From: Mesorhizobium sp. dw_380
Lineage (GTDB): Bacteria; Pseudomonadota; Alphaproteobacteria; Rhizobiales; Rhizobiaceae
DNA length: 64,000 nucleotides
Reading direction: 5' to 3'
Assembly (NCBI RefSeq): GCF_018588885.1
Contig: NZ_JAFFIW010000018.1
Location: forward strand, 59,209 to 123,208
In this document: one piece after another, positions 8,411 through 18,279 of the stretch
Layout: the number at the start of each line of letters is the position of its first letter
Numbering within the stretch: position 1 is the stretch's first letter
Made by a program: the position numbers and the translations under genes
Notes under the pieces: generated by a model
Told to the model about the DNA's origin: nothing
The model's database searches: none
Seen by the model: only the letters and a program-made list of their open reading frames with translations

Positions 8411-9337
8411 CTAATCGGGGGCCCCGGCCTGGAACTGGGCTGTTTCGCGGGCCAGGCGGGGCACAGCCTTCAGCACAAAATCGAGGAAGGCTCTGGCAGC
8501 TGCGGTCATCTGAGGCGCTCCACCATGAACTGCATACATTATGCCTAACCCACATTCGTGCTGAGGCAAAATGCGGACGAGCCGACGCGCGGCAATATGC
8601 TCTCTCGCGAGGGCCGCAGGCGCGATAACTATGCCGAGACCGAGTACCGAAGCCGAGAACGCCGCTTGGAGGCTATCAACGGCAAAGCGTCCTTTGAGCA
8701 GCATCGTCCGCGTTTCGCTTGGACCCGTCACGGCTATTTCCACCTTATCCAGGGAGTTTCCCTGAATAATGAAAGTATGTCGATGTAGCTCTGTAACGCT
8801 GTTTGGCGCTGGGCATCGATACAAATAATCTGGACTTGCCAGAAAAACTTTCGGTGAACGCCAGAGCTTCCGGACAATCAAGTCTCGATTGTCCGGCAGC
8901 TCCGGTTGAAATGCCACGTCGATCCGCTGCCCGGCCAAGTCGGTCACACGCTCATTCAAGATCAATTCAATCTCGACGTCCTCGTAGATTGCAAGAAACT
9001 CAGTTATCCAGCGGCCCAACGATCGGTTTCCAAACTCTATCGGTGCCGCAACTCTGACGCGACCAACCGGGTTCGTTTTGGCTGCGGTGACGCGCTGTTG
9101 GGCCAGCGCTAGCTGCTCCAAACCGGGGCTCGCTGTTTCAAAGAAGATGAGGCCTAATCGTGTGATCTCGAGCCGTCGCGTGGTCCGGGTGAAGAGCAGC
9201 GCGCCAAGCGACGATTCGAGCTGTGCAACTTGGCGGCTCACAGTTGCCTTAGGCAGACCAAGGGCACGCGCGGCAGCCGAGAAGCTGCCTGCTTCCGCGA
9301 CGGCGATGGCAAGTGCGACTTGGTTGAGATCGATCAA
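8411..9337 (-). CDS. LysR family transcriptional regulator (CrgA-like subgroup)
   Basis: A 308-residue LysR regulator. The N-terminal winged helix is clear: IAVAEAGSFSAAARALGLPK then ATVSRQVAQLESSLGALLF. The substrate-binding half follows, including FGNRSLGRWITEFLAIYEDV, typical of the subgroup that controls oxidoreductase or exporter genes. It is divergent from the 125-aa gene at 9448, and a perfect palindrome lies between the two starts. Its ligand is unknown. It is tail to tail with the LysE gene. Confidence 0.9.
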   Translation of the reverse strand: MIDLNQVALAIAVAEAGSFSAAARALGLPKATVSRQVAQLESSLGALLFTRTTRRLEITRLGLIFFETASPGLEQLALAQQRVTAAKTNPVGRVRVAAPIEFGNRSLGRWITEFLAIYEDVEIELILNERVTDLAGQRIDVAFQPELPDNRDLIVRKLWRSPKVFLASPDYLYRCPAPNSVTELHRHTFIIQGNSLDKVEIAVTGPSETRTMLLKGRFAVDSLQAAFSASVLGLGIVIAPAALAREHIAARRLVRILPQHECGLGIMYAVHGGAPQMTAAARAFLDFVLKAVPRLARETAQFQAGAPD

Positions 9338-9376
9338 TTATTGTCTCTCCCAGTGAGCCAATGGGTCCCGTTTATG

Positions 9377-9388
9377 CCAACTAGTTGG
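9377..9388. promoter_or_regulatory. Palindrome in the divergent LysR promoter
   Basis: CCAACTAGTTGG is a perfect 12-bp palindrome between the LysR start (9337) and the plus-strand start at 9448. It is a candidate LysR-box core. The related half CTAGTTGGTAGG occurs again near 9990 inside the LysR remnant. Confidence 0.4.
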
Positions 9389-9447
9389 TACTCGCGTGTC
9401 ATGTTATCAAGCGGAGAAGCAACGGAGCCGCTGTGGGAAGTGTAGCG

Positions 9448-9825
9448 ATGACAAAGAATAGAATTCTCATCGTGGGTTTAGATCCGCACAAAATTGAGTT
9501 TGGATCAGAACGAGGGCTGACGGCTGAAGGCGTAAGTGCGACAGGCCAGGCGACGAACGATAGGCTCGAGGAGCTCGGGCACATCGTTGACACGTGGCTG
9601 ATCGGGCCAGACGCAAACGAACAGCCTCTTCTTGATCTGCTTGCGGCGCGTGACTTTGATGTGATCTTGGTCGCGGCGGGGCTAAGGGGGCTTCCTGAGC
9701 ACACGCTGCTTTTCGAAAGGATCATGAATGTGATCCACCAGAATGCTCGCTCGGCAACCCTGTGCTTTAACAGCAAACCAGACAACGCTCTCGACGCCAT
9801 TTTGCGACATATAAGAGATGCTTGA
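9448..9825 (+). CDS. Small Rossmann-like hypothetical protein
   Basis: A 125-residue protein beginning MTKNRILIVGLDPHKIEF. The pattern RILIVGLDP at the N-terminus and DFDVILVAAGLRG in the middle suggest a small alpha/beta fold similar to a receiver or Rossmann domain, but no phosphorylatable Asp triad or GxGxxG is evident. It is transcribed away from the LysR gene, whose product probably controls it. I do not recognise the family. The start at 9448 is the first ATG downstream of the shared promoter. Confidence 0.65.
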   Translation: MTKNRILIVGLDPHKIEFGSERGLTAEGVSATGQATNDRLEELGHIVDTWLIGPDANEQPLLDLLAARDFDVILVAAGLRGLPEHTLLFERIMNVIHQNARSATLCFNSKPDNALDAILRHIRDA

Positions 9826-9910
9826 GGAGGATTGACGTAGACAAGGTAGTTGCTCGCGTTGGCAACATATCGATGGAGAGTTCATTTTATTTTATCGCGC
9901 CGGGCCTCGT

Positions 9911-10129
9911 CTAACGCACTGCTTCACCAGCGATCGTCTCTGCGAGGTTGATGAGCTGTTGAAGCGCTGGGGTTGCATGCGCCCACACCACGCTAGTTGG
10001 TAGGACGTTTGTCTCTCCGACAATGGGCCGGAAGATCACGCCGTCTAAATCGGTTCGCACAGACGACGTGGTTGCGAGAGTGACGCCATAGTTCATGGCA
10101 ATGAGATCGAATAAGCTACCCGAGAAACA
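9911..10129 (-). pseudogene. Remnant of a LysR regulator (C-terminal end)
   Basis: The minus frame encodes GVIFRPIVGETNVLPTSVVW and then HATPALQQLINLAETIAG, the usual end of a LysR effector-binding domain. An in-frame TGA at 10130-10132 cuts it off upstream, and no DNA-binding half is found beyond. It is therefore a decayed fragment, not a gene. Confidence 0.6.
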
Positions 10130-10258
10130 TCATGGACATCCACTCGGGGCTGAGAACTTTGCCGACGACCTCGCGATGTGGTTGTCTGGTCGCCAGAGGG
10201 AGGGATGGCGTTTGGCTGACGCTGCAGCTGCGGGTCGCGTCGCAGAGCGCACTAAGCT

Positions 10259-10511
10259 ATGAACTTCGTGACGGTACTTTTTCGGTTCGCAGTGAATCCT
10301 CTCCGAGGCCCCCAAAATGAGTCCCGAGCGGCGATCGACCTCGATAGATACCGAAACCACTCAAAAATTTTTCGTGCGATTTTCCCTTTAAAATCAACAC
10401 CGTAAGATTTTGACGGCCCGTGGGTCGGTTTTTGCGTCGAAGACAAGAAAAAAACCATATAGAACAATGAGATAGCTGGGTTGAGAACAATGGAGTGAGA
10501 GTGACGGGGAG
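10259..10511 (-). repeat. Dispersed ~250-bp repeat, copy 1 (with short conserved peptide frame)
   Basis: This segment resembles 22872-23122 in the same orientation. Shared blocks include GTGACGGTACTTTT, GATTTTCCCTTTAAAATC and GAGTGACGGGGAG, and intervening bases align with substitutions and small gaps. On the minus strand an open frame (10252-10467) encodes KPTHGPSKSYGVDFKGKIA, nearly the same as in copy 2, and the base differences there are mostly synonymous. It lies just outside the selenium/formate module. The rest of 10130-10858 shows no supportable gene. Confidence 0.65.
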
Positions 10512-10858
10512 ACGGCAGCGATAGCGTAACTGCGCGGCGATTTTCGCTGTCGAAAATTGTTTTCGCGTCGGTATCTCACCTCTGCTGAGCTGGCATTCTC
10601 CATCTCCGATCTGGCAAGTCCGATCTGCGCCCATGTCCCCTATGAAGTAAAGATCTTTCAAAAAGGGAGAGGGCTACAGCGTAGAACGGCGTGCACAAAG
10701 GCGGGTCTGCTTTGCGCCCCGATCTGGGCCTTAGCGGCCAGCGGCACCCTAAAAGCAGACATTGTCGGTGCTATCGGGGAAGGTTTGTTTGCGCCACATG
10801 TAGTCATTCCATCGATCCTGGAAATCCTGATCTGCAGGTTTTCATGGATATGCATTCT

Positions 10859-11299
10859 TCAGAAATCGACAACAGGTGTGTCCGGTATCTGCTGCTCAAA
10901 CAGGGCCCAGAAGCTAGAGCCGCGGGTTTCAGAATACCAATGCTCGAAATCCGCAAGAGCGGCATGAATGTCGGCGGATTGGTCTCCGCTTGAATCCCGG
11001 AACATCGCCAGCGCGACCGGGCCAAAATGCGAGATCACCTCCGAGCGTGCCTCGCTGTCGGCATTCCAGCCGAGGCTCGCGCGCAAGGCGGCGAAGGCGC
11101 GCGCCACGGCGATGTCCTCACTTTCCGCCAGGGCCATGGAATCAGCGATCACCTGCATGAGGTTGAGCCGTCTGAAGGCGAATGCGCGGTCCTGCTCCAG
11201 CGCCGCAATCCGCCGTGCCGCCTCGTGTCGGAAACTCGTCTCCGCAGCCTTGGCGACCTCCGCCGAAGTCCTCAGTTCAAGCAGAAAGGATGCTGGCAT
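10859..11299 (-). CDS. Hypothetical protein downstream of selC
   Basis: A 146-residue soluble, mostly helical protein starting MPASFLLELRTSAEVAKAAE. Its middle is charged and helix-prone, and the end is aromatic (HWYSETRGSSFWALFEQQ). The start at 11299 is supported by an excellent GAGGAGGTGA ribosome site. It is the last minus-strand gene after tRNA-Sec and in line with selB, so it probably belongs to the selenium/formate dehydrogenase unit. I recognise no domain. A longer frame to 11722 runs through tRNA-Sec and is spurious. Confidence 0.75.
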   Translation of the reverse strand: MPASFLLELRTSAEVAKAAETSFRHEAARRIAALEQDRAFAFRRLNLMQVIADSMALAESEDIAVARAFAALRASLGWNADSEARSEVISHFGPVALAMFRDSSGDQSADIHAALADFEHWYSETRGSSFWALFEQQIPDTPVVDF

Positions 11300-11345
11300 C
11301 GCGTCACCTCCTCGGAAGGGTTCGACACATTTCAGGGCCAGGGCT

Positions 11346-13399
<2,054 letters not shown>

Positions 13400-13403
<4 letters not shown>

Positions 13404-14215
13404 GGCGCAGGCTCCTCGATCGGCGAGATAGCGCGGCGCTCGGCCTCGGCGATATCGTTCGCGGTGAGCGCAGCGCGCGCCGCGTCCATGTACCGGCCCG
13501 CGCGAACACTACCGCCTGCTTGCGCACGCAGGAGCCAGGCATAGGCCTCGACGGCGTCGGCGGGAACGCCAGCCCCGAGATGGTAGGCGGCGCCGAGCAT
13601 AGCTTGACCGTCGGTATCGCCGAGCAACGCGGCCTTGCGCCACCAGCGGACCGCCTCGACAGGATCGCGCGATACGCCGAGTGCATTGTGATAGAGCATG
13701 CCGACACGGGTCATCGCCGATGCAATTCCTTGTTTGGCGGCGGCCAGCGCCCAGCGTCGCGCTTCGGCAATGTCGGGCTCGATCACCTCACCCTCGAGCA
13801 ACATCCAGCTCAACATGTCCTGCGCCGGTCCGTCGCCTTGTTCGGCCGCGGCCCGATAGAGTTCGGCCGCGCGGCGGTAACTCTGTTCGACGCCTTCGCC
13901 ACGGAAACACAGCGAGGCGAGGTTCCGCTGCCCGACTGGATCGCCGGCTTCCGCGGCAAGCGCCAGCCAGCGGAAGGCGAGATTGCCGTCGCGCTCGACG
14001 CCGAGTCCGTCGGCGAAACAAGCGCCGATATTATTTTGGGCACGAGCCGATCCAGACCGCGCCAGCGGCTCCCAGATGCCGAGCGCCGTGGCGTAGTTGC
14101 CCCGTTTGGCAGCGTCGATGGCGACGGCCAACTGGTCAGCCACGGATGTCCGGGCCGGCTTGCGCGCGAGACGATCAAGCCACCGCACTGCCGCCTCCTG
14201 GAGAGAAGCTCGCAA
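13400..14215 (-). CDS. Sel1-repeat (TPR-like) protein between selA and selB
   Basis: A 271-residue protein made of Sel1-like repeats, seen as repeated A..G...A...LG.....G patterns such as AQNNIGACFADGLGVERDG and AMTRVGMLYHNALGVSRDP. Such repeats form a helical solenoid for protein contacts. There is no clear signal peptide. It overlaps selA by 41 bp and selB by 4 bp (ATGA), so it is almost certainly translated with them. A gene of this kind lies at the same place in S. meliloti pSymA, as I recall. Its role in selenium insertion or in formate dehydrogenase maturation is unknown. Confidence 0.85.
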
Positions 14216-15593
14216 GATTGGCCGCCAAGCCGGCCTCGTCTTCGAGGCAGCGCAGATCGAGCATGAGCGCCTGCTTTTCGATGCGCCCGATCACCGGAAC
14301 GGGCAGCGCCCGCAATGCCGCCGCGAGCGCTTCCAGGGTCCGACCGCTTCCTGATTGGTGGCCGACGGCAAGGCCGGCGCTCGGCACGGTGTCGAGCGGC
14401 ATTGCGCCCGATCCGACCTGGCTGCAGCACTCCACCACGTCCACTACAAATTCATCCCCGAGAACACTGGAAAGGACAGGAGCGAGGCGCTGGGCCTGCG
14501 CGGCAATATCGACAGCGGGGCGCGCGAGCAGCCTCAGCGTCGGCAGACGTTCAACCAGGCGATCCGGATCGCGGTAGAGCTTCAGCGTCGCCTCCACCGC
14601 GGCCAGCCGGAGCTTGTCGAGACGAAGCGCCCTCTTCATCGGGTTTCGGTTGACCTCGGCAAGAAGATCCTTCCGGCCGACGATGAAACCTGCCTGGGGT
14701 CCTCCGAGCAGCTTGTCGCCCGAGAAAGTGACCAGATCGGCGCCGTCCGCAATCGCCTCGCCCACGGTAGGCTCGTGCGTGAGTCCGTATTGGGCGAGAT
14801 CGATGAGCGTGCCGGAGCCGAGATCGTGGATGAGAGGCACACCGCGTTCCTTGGCGATCGCCGAAAGCTCGCGCGCCGAGACCTCCGCCGTGAATCCATC
14901 GATCCGGTAGTTGGACGTGTGCACCTTGAAAAGAAGTCCGGTCGCCGGACCGATGGCCGATAGGTAATCCTTGGGATGCGTACGGTTGGTGGTGCCGACC
15001 TCAACGAGTTTCGCGCCGGCGCGGGTCATGATGTCCGGCATGCGGAAAGAGCCACCGATCTCGATCAGCTCGCCACGCGACACGACGGCCTCGCGGCTAA
15101 GCGACAACGTGTTGAGGACGAGAAGGACCGCGGCCGCGTTGTTGTTGACGACGGTTGCGTCCTCGGCCCCGGTGAGTTCGCATATAAGGGTCCGCAGATG
15201 ATCGTCACGTTCGCCGCGTCTGCCCGTCCCGATGTTGAATTCGAGCGCCACTGCTTCGCCCATGGCAGCGCGCATCGCCTCTAAAGCTTCGCCCGCGATG
15301 AGCGCGCGGCCAAGATTGGTGTGCAGCACAGTGCCGGTCAGGTTGAAGACCGGGCGCAGCGATGAGCGCTGCGCGGCCTTGAGGCGGACAAGCGCGTCGG
15401 CGGCGAGGTCGCTCGGCTTGGGCACTGCAGCTCCGGTACGACAAGCCGCCCGTGCTTCTTCGAGCGCATCCCGGATGGCGCGCGTCGTGGACTGCTGCCC
15501 GAAGCGCTCGACCGCCGCGGCCGCGAGCGGCGTCCTCAGCACTCGATCGACTGACGGGAGATCGCGCAGGTGGCTCGTGGGCAGACCGGTCAT
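14175..15593 (-). CDS. selA: L-seryl-tRNA(Sec) selenium transferase SelA
   Basis: A 472-residue PLP enzyme that converts Ser-tRNA(Sec) to Sec-tRNA(Sec) with selenophosphate. The PLP lysine lies in FSGDKLLGGPQAG (Lys294), and other conserved blocks are NLTGTVLHTNLGRA, EFNIGTGRRGERD and VHTSNYRIDGF. Length is normal for the family. It follows fdhE closely (7 bp) and overlaps the Sel1-repeat gene. Works with SelB, SelD and tRNA-Sec, all present in this window. Confidence 0.97.
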   Translation of the reverse strand: MTGLPTSHLRDLPSVDRVLRTPLAAAAVERFGQQSTTRAIRDALEEARAACRTGAAVPKPSDLAADALVRLKAAQRSSLRPVFNLTGTVLHTNLGRALIAGEALEAMRAAMGEAVALEFNIGTGRRGERDDHLRTLICELTGAEDATVVNNNAAAVLLVLNTLSLSREAVVSRGELIEIGGSFRMPDIMTRAGAKLVEVGTTNRTHPKDYLSAIGPATGLLFKVHTSNYRIDGFTAEVSARELSAIAKERGVPLIHDLGSGTLIDLAQYGLTHEPTVGEAIADGADLVTFSGDKLLGGPQAGFIVGRKDLLAEVNRNPMKRALRLDKLRLAAVEATLKLYRDPDRLVERLPTLRLLARPAVDIAAQAQRLAPVLSSVLGDEFVVDVVECCSQVGSGAMPLDTVPSAGLAVGHQSGSGRTLEALAAALRALPVPVIGRIEKQALMLDLRCLEDEAGLAANLASFSPGGGSAVA

Positions 15594-15600
15594 CGCGCCC

Positions 15601-16518
15601 TCAATAGCCGATCAGGAAAGGGTTGAAGGATCCGCGGCGATAGCCACCTTCGCGGACGAGGATGTCTAGCCCAAGCGTCGCCACGTCGTCGGCAACCGGG
15701 TCGAGACCGGGATCCTTGTGCTGATGAAGTATCTTCACATAGCAGCCGCAGGAATCGCAGGTCTCAGCCTTCACCGTGCCCGGTCCGCCTTCGATCTGCT
15801 GGTAGCCGATGCCCTCGGTCGAGCCACACAGCGTGCATTTGATGCGCACGTAGTTCCACAGAGTGCCGCACAGTGAGCATGCGCAGAACCGCGCCCCGTG
15901 AGCGCCCTGCCAGCCGACGATGATCGAGGATGCCGGCGGGCTGCCGCAGGCGGGGCATGCACCGTCGCCTACCGGCACCAGCGCGCGAGCATCAAGGCGG
16001 GCGGCGAGACGAGCGAAGTGAACCTGCAGCGCGGCCGCGACATAGACGTGCTCGGCGAGCGCCTCCATCGGAATCGCGTCAGCAAGCACATTGCGTACCA
16101 TGCCACCTCGCTCCGCCGGAGTGGCCTGCTTCAAACGGTCCAGCGCATCGGCCGCGGCGACCGTCTTCTTGATCTCCGACGCCGCTTCGACCAGGCGGTC
16201 GAGCGTCTCGGCGCCAGTGTCAGGCGCGAGGTTGTTGCGGTCGAGCGGCGGCATTCCGAAGCTGCGCGCACGTTCGCGTGCTACGGCATCAGGCATCTCC
16301 GGCTCCGTTAAGCCTTCCTGAACGCGGCACTGCACGCCGGCCAGAGCGGCAAGGAAGCGGAGATAGGGACCCAGGTCATGGCCTGCCGCCAGCGCGGTCC
16401 ACCGCTCGGCGCGGCGAGAGAACAGAAGCGCAGGTTCAGGAACGCGGGCAAAAGGAGGAGCGGAGACTTCGCCGATGGCGGTGGGGTCGGAACCGGCCGG
16501 AATGATCTGTCTTGGCAT
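15601..16518 (-). CDS. fdhE: Formate dehydrogenase accessory protein FdhE
   Basis: A 305-residue cytoplasmic accessory protein needed for making active membrane formate dehydrogenases. The C-terminal half has the rubredoxin-like cysteine pairs CPACGSPP, CACSLCGT, CTLCGST and CDSCGCY. The start MPRQIIPAGSDP at 16518 follows GTGAGGTTCGA and gives the family length (~309 in E. coli); a frame to 16587 is longer without support. It sits between fdoI and selA. Confidence 0.93.
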   Translation of the reverse strand: MPRQIIPAGSDPTAIGEVSAPPFARVPEPALLFSRRAERWTALAAGHDLGPYLRFLAALAGVQCRVQEGLTEPEMPDAVARERARSFGMPPLDRNNLAPDTGAETLDRLVEAASEIKKTVAAADALDRLKQATPAERGGMVRNVLADAIPMEALAEHVYVAAALQVHFARLAARLDARALVPVGDGACPACGSPPASSIIVGWQGAHGARFCACSLCGTLWNYVRIKCTLCGSTEGIGYQQIEGGPGTVKAETCDSCGCYVKILHQHKDPGLDPVADDVATLGLDILVREGGYRRGSFNPFLIGY

Positions 16519-16624
16519 TCGAACCTCACGAACCGCACGGGCCACGTGGTTGCCTGAACCGGCGCACAAAATCATGCGCAAACACAAAAGCTAGGGCGGA
16601 AAAGTCATCCCGCCAGCACCCGCT

Positions 16625-17329
16625 CTATTCGGCGGGCTTCGATCCCGACGGTCCTGTTCCCTTGCTCGATTTGGCGACGAGCTCCCGCAGCCATTTGCGG
16701 TGATGCCGCCAGGCCCAGCCGCCGGTCACCCGTCCACGCGTCATGGCGGGAATGGTGCCTCGCACCCAGATGGCCGAGTAGAAATGGACGATCCAGACGC
16801 CGATGATCGCGACTGCGGCAATGGAGTGGACAAGTATTGCCACGCGCTTCTGATCGATTGTCGTATACTGGGAGAAATATTGATCCCATGCCACCAATCC
16901 GCTGGAGATGAGGATCACGATCAGCACAGACATTGACCAGAAGACGAGCTTCTGGCCGGCATTGTACTTGCCGACCTCAGGAACGTTGTCCTCCTGATTG
17001 GCCAACACGTCACGGAAACGGGCGAGCCACGTTCCGTCCTCGCGTCTCCACAAATTGGCCTTCCAGAACCGAAGGAAAAGGCCGAGGAAGCTGAAGAAGA
17101 GCACGACGCCGACCCACGGATGGATGAAGCGCGTGAACTGACCGCCGCCGAAAAGGCCGGACAGGAAGAACAGGCTCGGGTGAAACATCGCGAGGCCGGA
17201 CAAGGCGAGCAGGATCAAGCTCGCCGCCGTGATCCAGTGGTTGATCCGCGCCCCGACCGTATAGCGGTCCACGATAACTGGCTTGCCGGGATGTATCTGT
17301 TCGTTTGGCTTCACGTCATCGGCGGCCAT
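16625..17329 (-). CDS. fdoI: Formate dehydrogenase gamma subunit, cytochrome b556
   Basis: A 234-residue membrane cytochrome b that anchors the periplasm-facing enzyme and passes electrons to quinone. Four hydrophobic segments carry histidines suited to bind two hemes: RINHWITAASLILLALSG, RFIHPWVGVVLFFSF, and ILVHSIAAVAIIGVWIVHFY. The N-terminus is cytoplasmic and soluble. The start overlaps the end of fdoH by 14 bp. Length fits FdnI/FdoI. Confidence 0.95.
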   Translation of the reverse strand: MAADDVKPNEQIHPGKPVIVDRYTVGARINHWITAASLILLALSGLAMFHPSLFFLSGLFGGGQFTRFIHPWVGVVLFFSFLGLFLRFWKANLWRREDGTWLARFRDVLANQEDNVPEVGKYNAGQKLVFWSMSVLIVILISSGLVAWDQYFSQYTTIDQKRVAILVHSIAAVAIIGVWIVHFYSAIWVRGTIPAMTRGRVTGGWAWRHHRKWLRELVAKSSKGTGPSGSKPAE

Positions 17330-18266
17330 GGCTGTCGCCTTCCGTCAACTCTTCGGCGTGCTCCTCATCCGCCTCGGTTACCCTGTTCGGTCCCATGATC
17401 AGATGGTGGAGCAAGCCGACGCCGGCTGCCACACCCAAGACCGTGAGGCCTGCATATTTGGTCACACCTTTCCACACCTCCACGAGCGGACTGATCCTCG
17501 GCTCCTTCGGCAGGCCCGAGTAGAGTTCCGGCTGGTCGGCATGGTGCAGCACATACATCACATGCGTTCCTCCGACACCTGGCGGATCGTAAAGGCCGGC
17601 ATTCGCGAAGCCGCGCGACTTCAAGTCCTCCACACGCTTGGCGGCCCAGCCCTTCATCTCGTCCTTGGTGCCGAAGACGATGGCCTGAGTTGGGCAGGCC
17701 TTGGCACAGGCCGGGCCTTGGCCAACCGCCACGCGGTCGGAGCAGAGCGTGCATTTGTAGGCTGTGTGGTCGACCTTGGAGATGCGCGGGATGTTGAACG
17801 GGCAACCCTTGATGCAGTAGCCGCAGCCGATGCAGTTCTCGTGGACGAAATCGACGATGCCGTTCGAGTACTGCACGATCGCGCCCGGCGCCGGGCAGGC
17901 TTTGAGGCAGCCGGGATCGGCGCAGTGCATGCAGCCATCCTTGCGGATCAACCATTCGAGCTCGTTGGTCTCGGGATTGTCCCATTCGCTGTAGCGCATC
18001 AGCGTGAACATGTCGGGCGTCAGGTCGGGAGGATTCTCGAAGGCGCCGGCGAAGACGCCGACCTCCGGGTGCGTATCGTTCCACTCGATGCAGGCTGTCT
18101 GGCATGCCTTGCAGCCGATGCATTTCGAAACATCGATGAGCTTGGCGACTTCCGTCAGGTGCTGCTCGGGAGCAGGCACCGTCGACGCCGACCGGCGGAT
18201 GAGGTCTTTCTCGGAAAAACGCGGCGTCGTCTCCGTCGTCGAAGGATTGGGAAGAGGAGGAAACAT
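17316..18266 (-). CDS. fdoH: Formate dehydrogenase beta subunit (four 4Fe-4S ferredoxin)
   Basis: A 316-residue iron-sulfur subunit that relays electrons from FdoG to FdoI. Four cysteine clusters are visible: CIGCKACQTAC, CMHCADPGCLKACP, CIGCGYCIKGCPFNIPR and CTLCSDR...CAKACP. A C-terminal membrane helix (TKYAGLTVLGVAAGVGLLHH) anchors it. The start MFPPLPNPSTTETTP at 18266 follows GGAGAGAG; the frame to 18362 is not needed and would reach into fdoG. Thirteen bases separate it from the fdoG stop. Confidence 0.95.
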   Translation of the reverse strand: MFPPLPNPSTTETTPRFSEKDLIRRSASTVPAPEQHLTEVAKLIDVSKCIGCKACQTACIEWNDTHPEVGVFAGAFENPPDLTPDMFTLMRYSEWDNPETNELEWLIRKDGCMHCADPGCLKACPAPGAIVQYSNGIVDFVHENCIGCGYCIKGCPFNIPRISKVDHTAYKCTLCSDRVAVGQGPACAKACPTQAIVFGTKDEMKGWAAKRVEDLKSRGFANAGLYDPPGVGGTHVMYVLHHADQPELYSGLPKEPRISPLVEVWKGVTKYAGLTVLGVAAGVGLLHHLIMGPNRVTEADEEHAEELTEGDSHGRR

Positions 18267-18279
18267 CGCTTGCTCTCTC

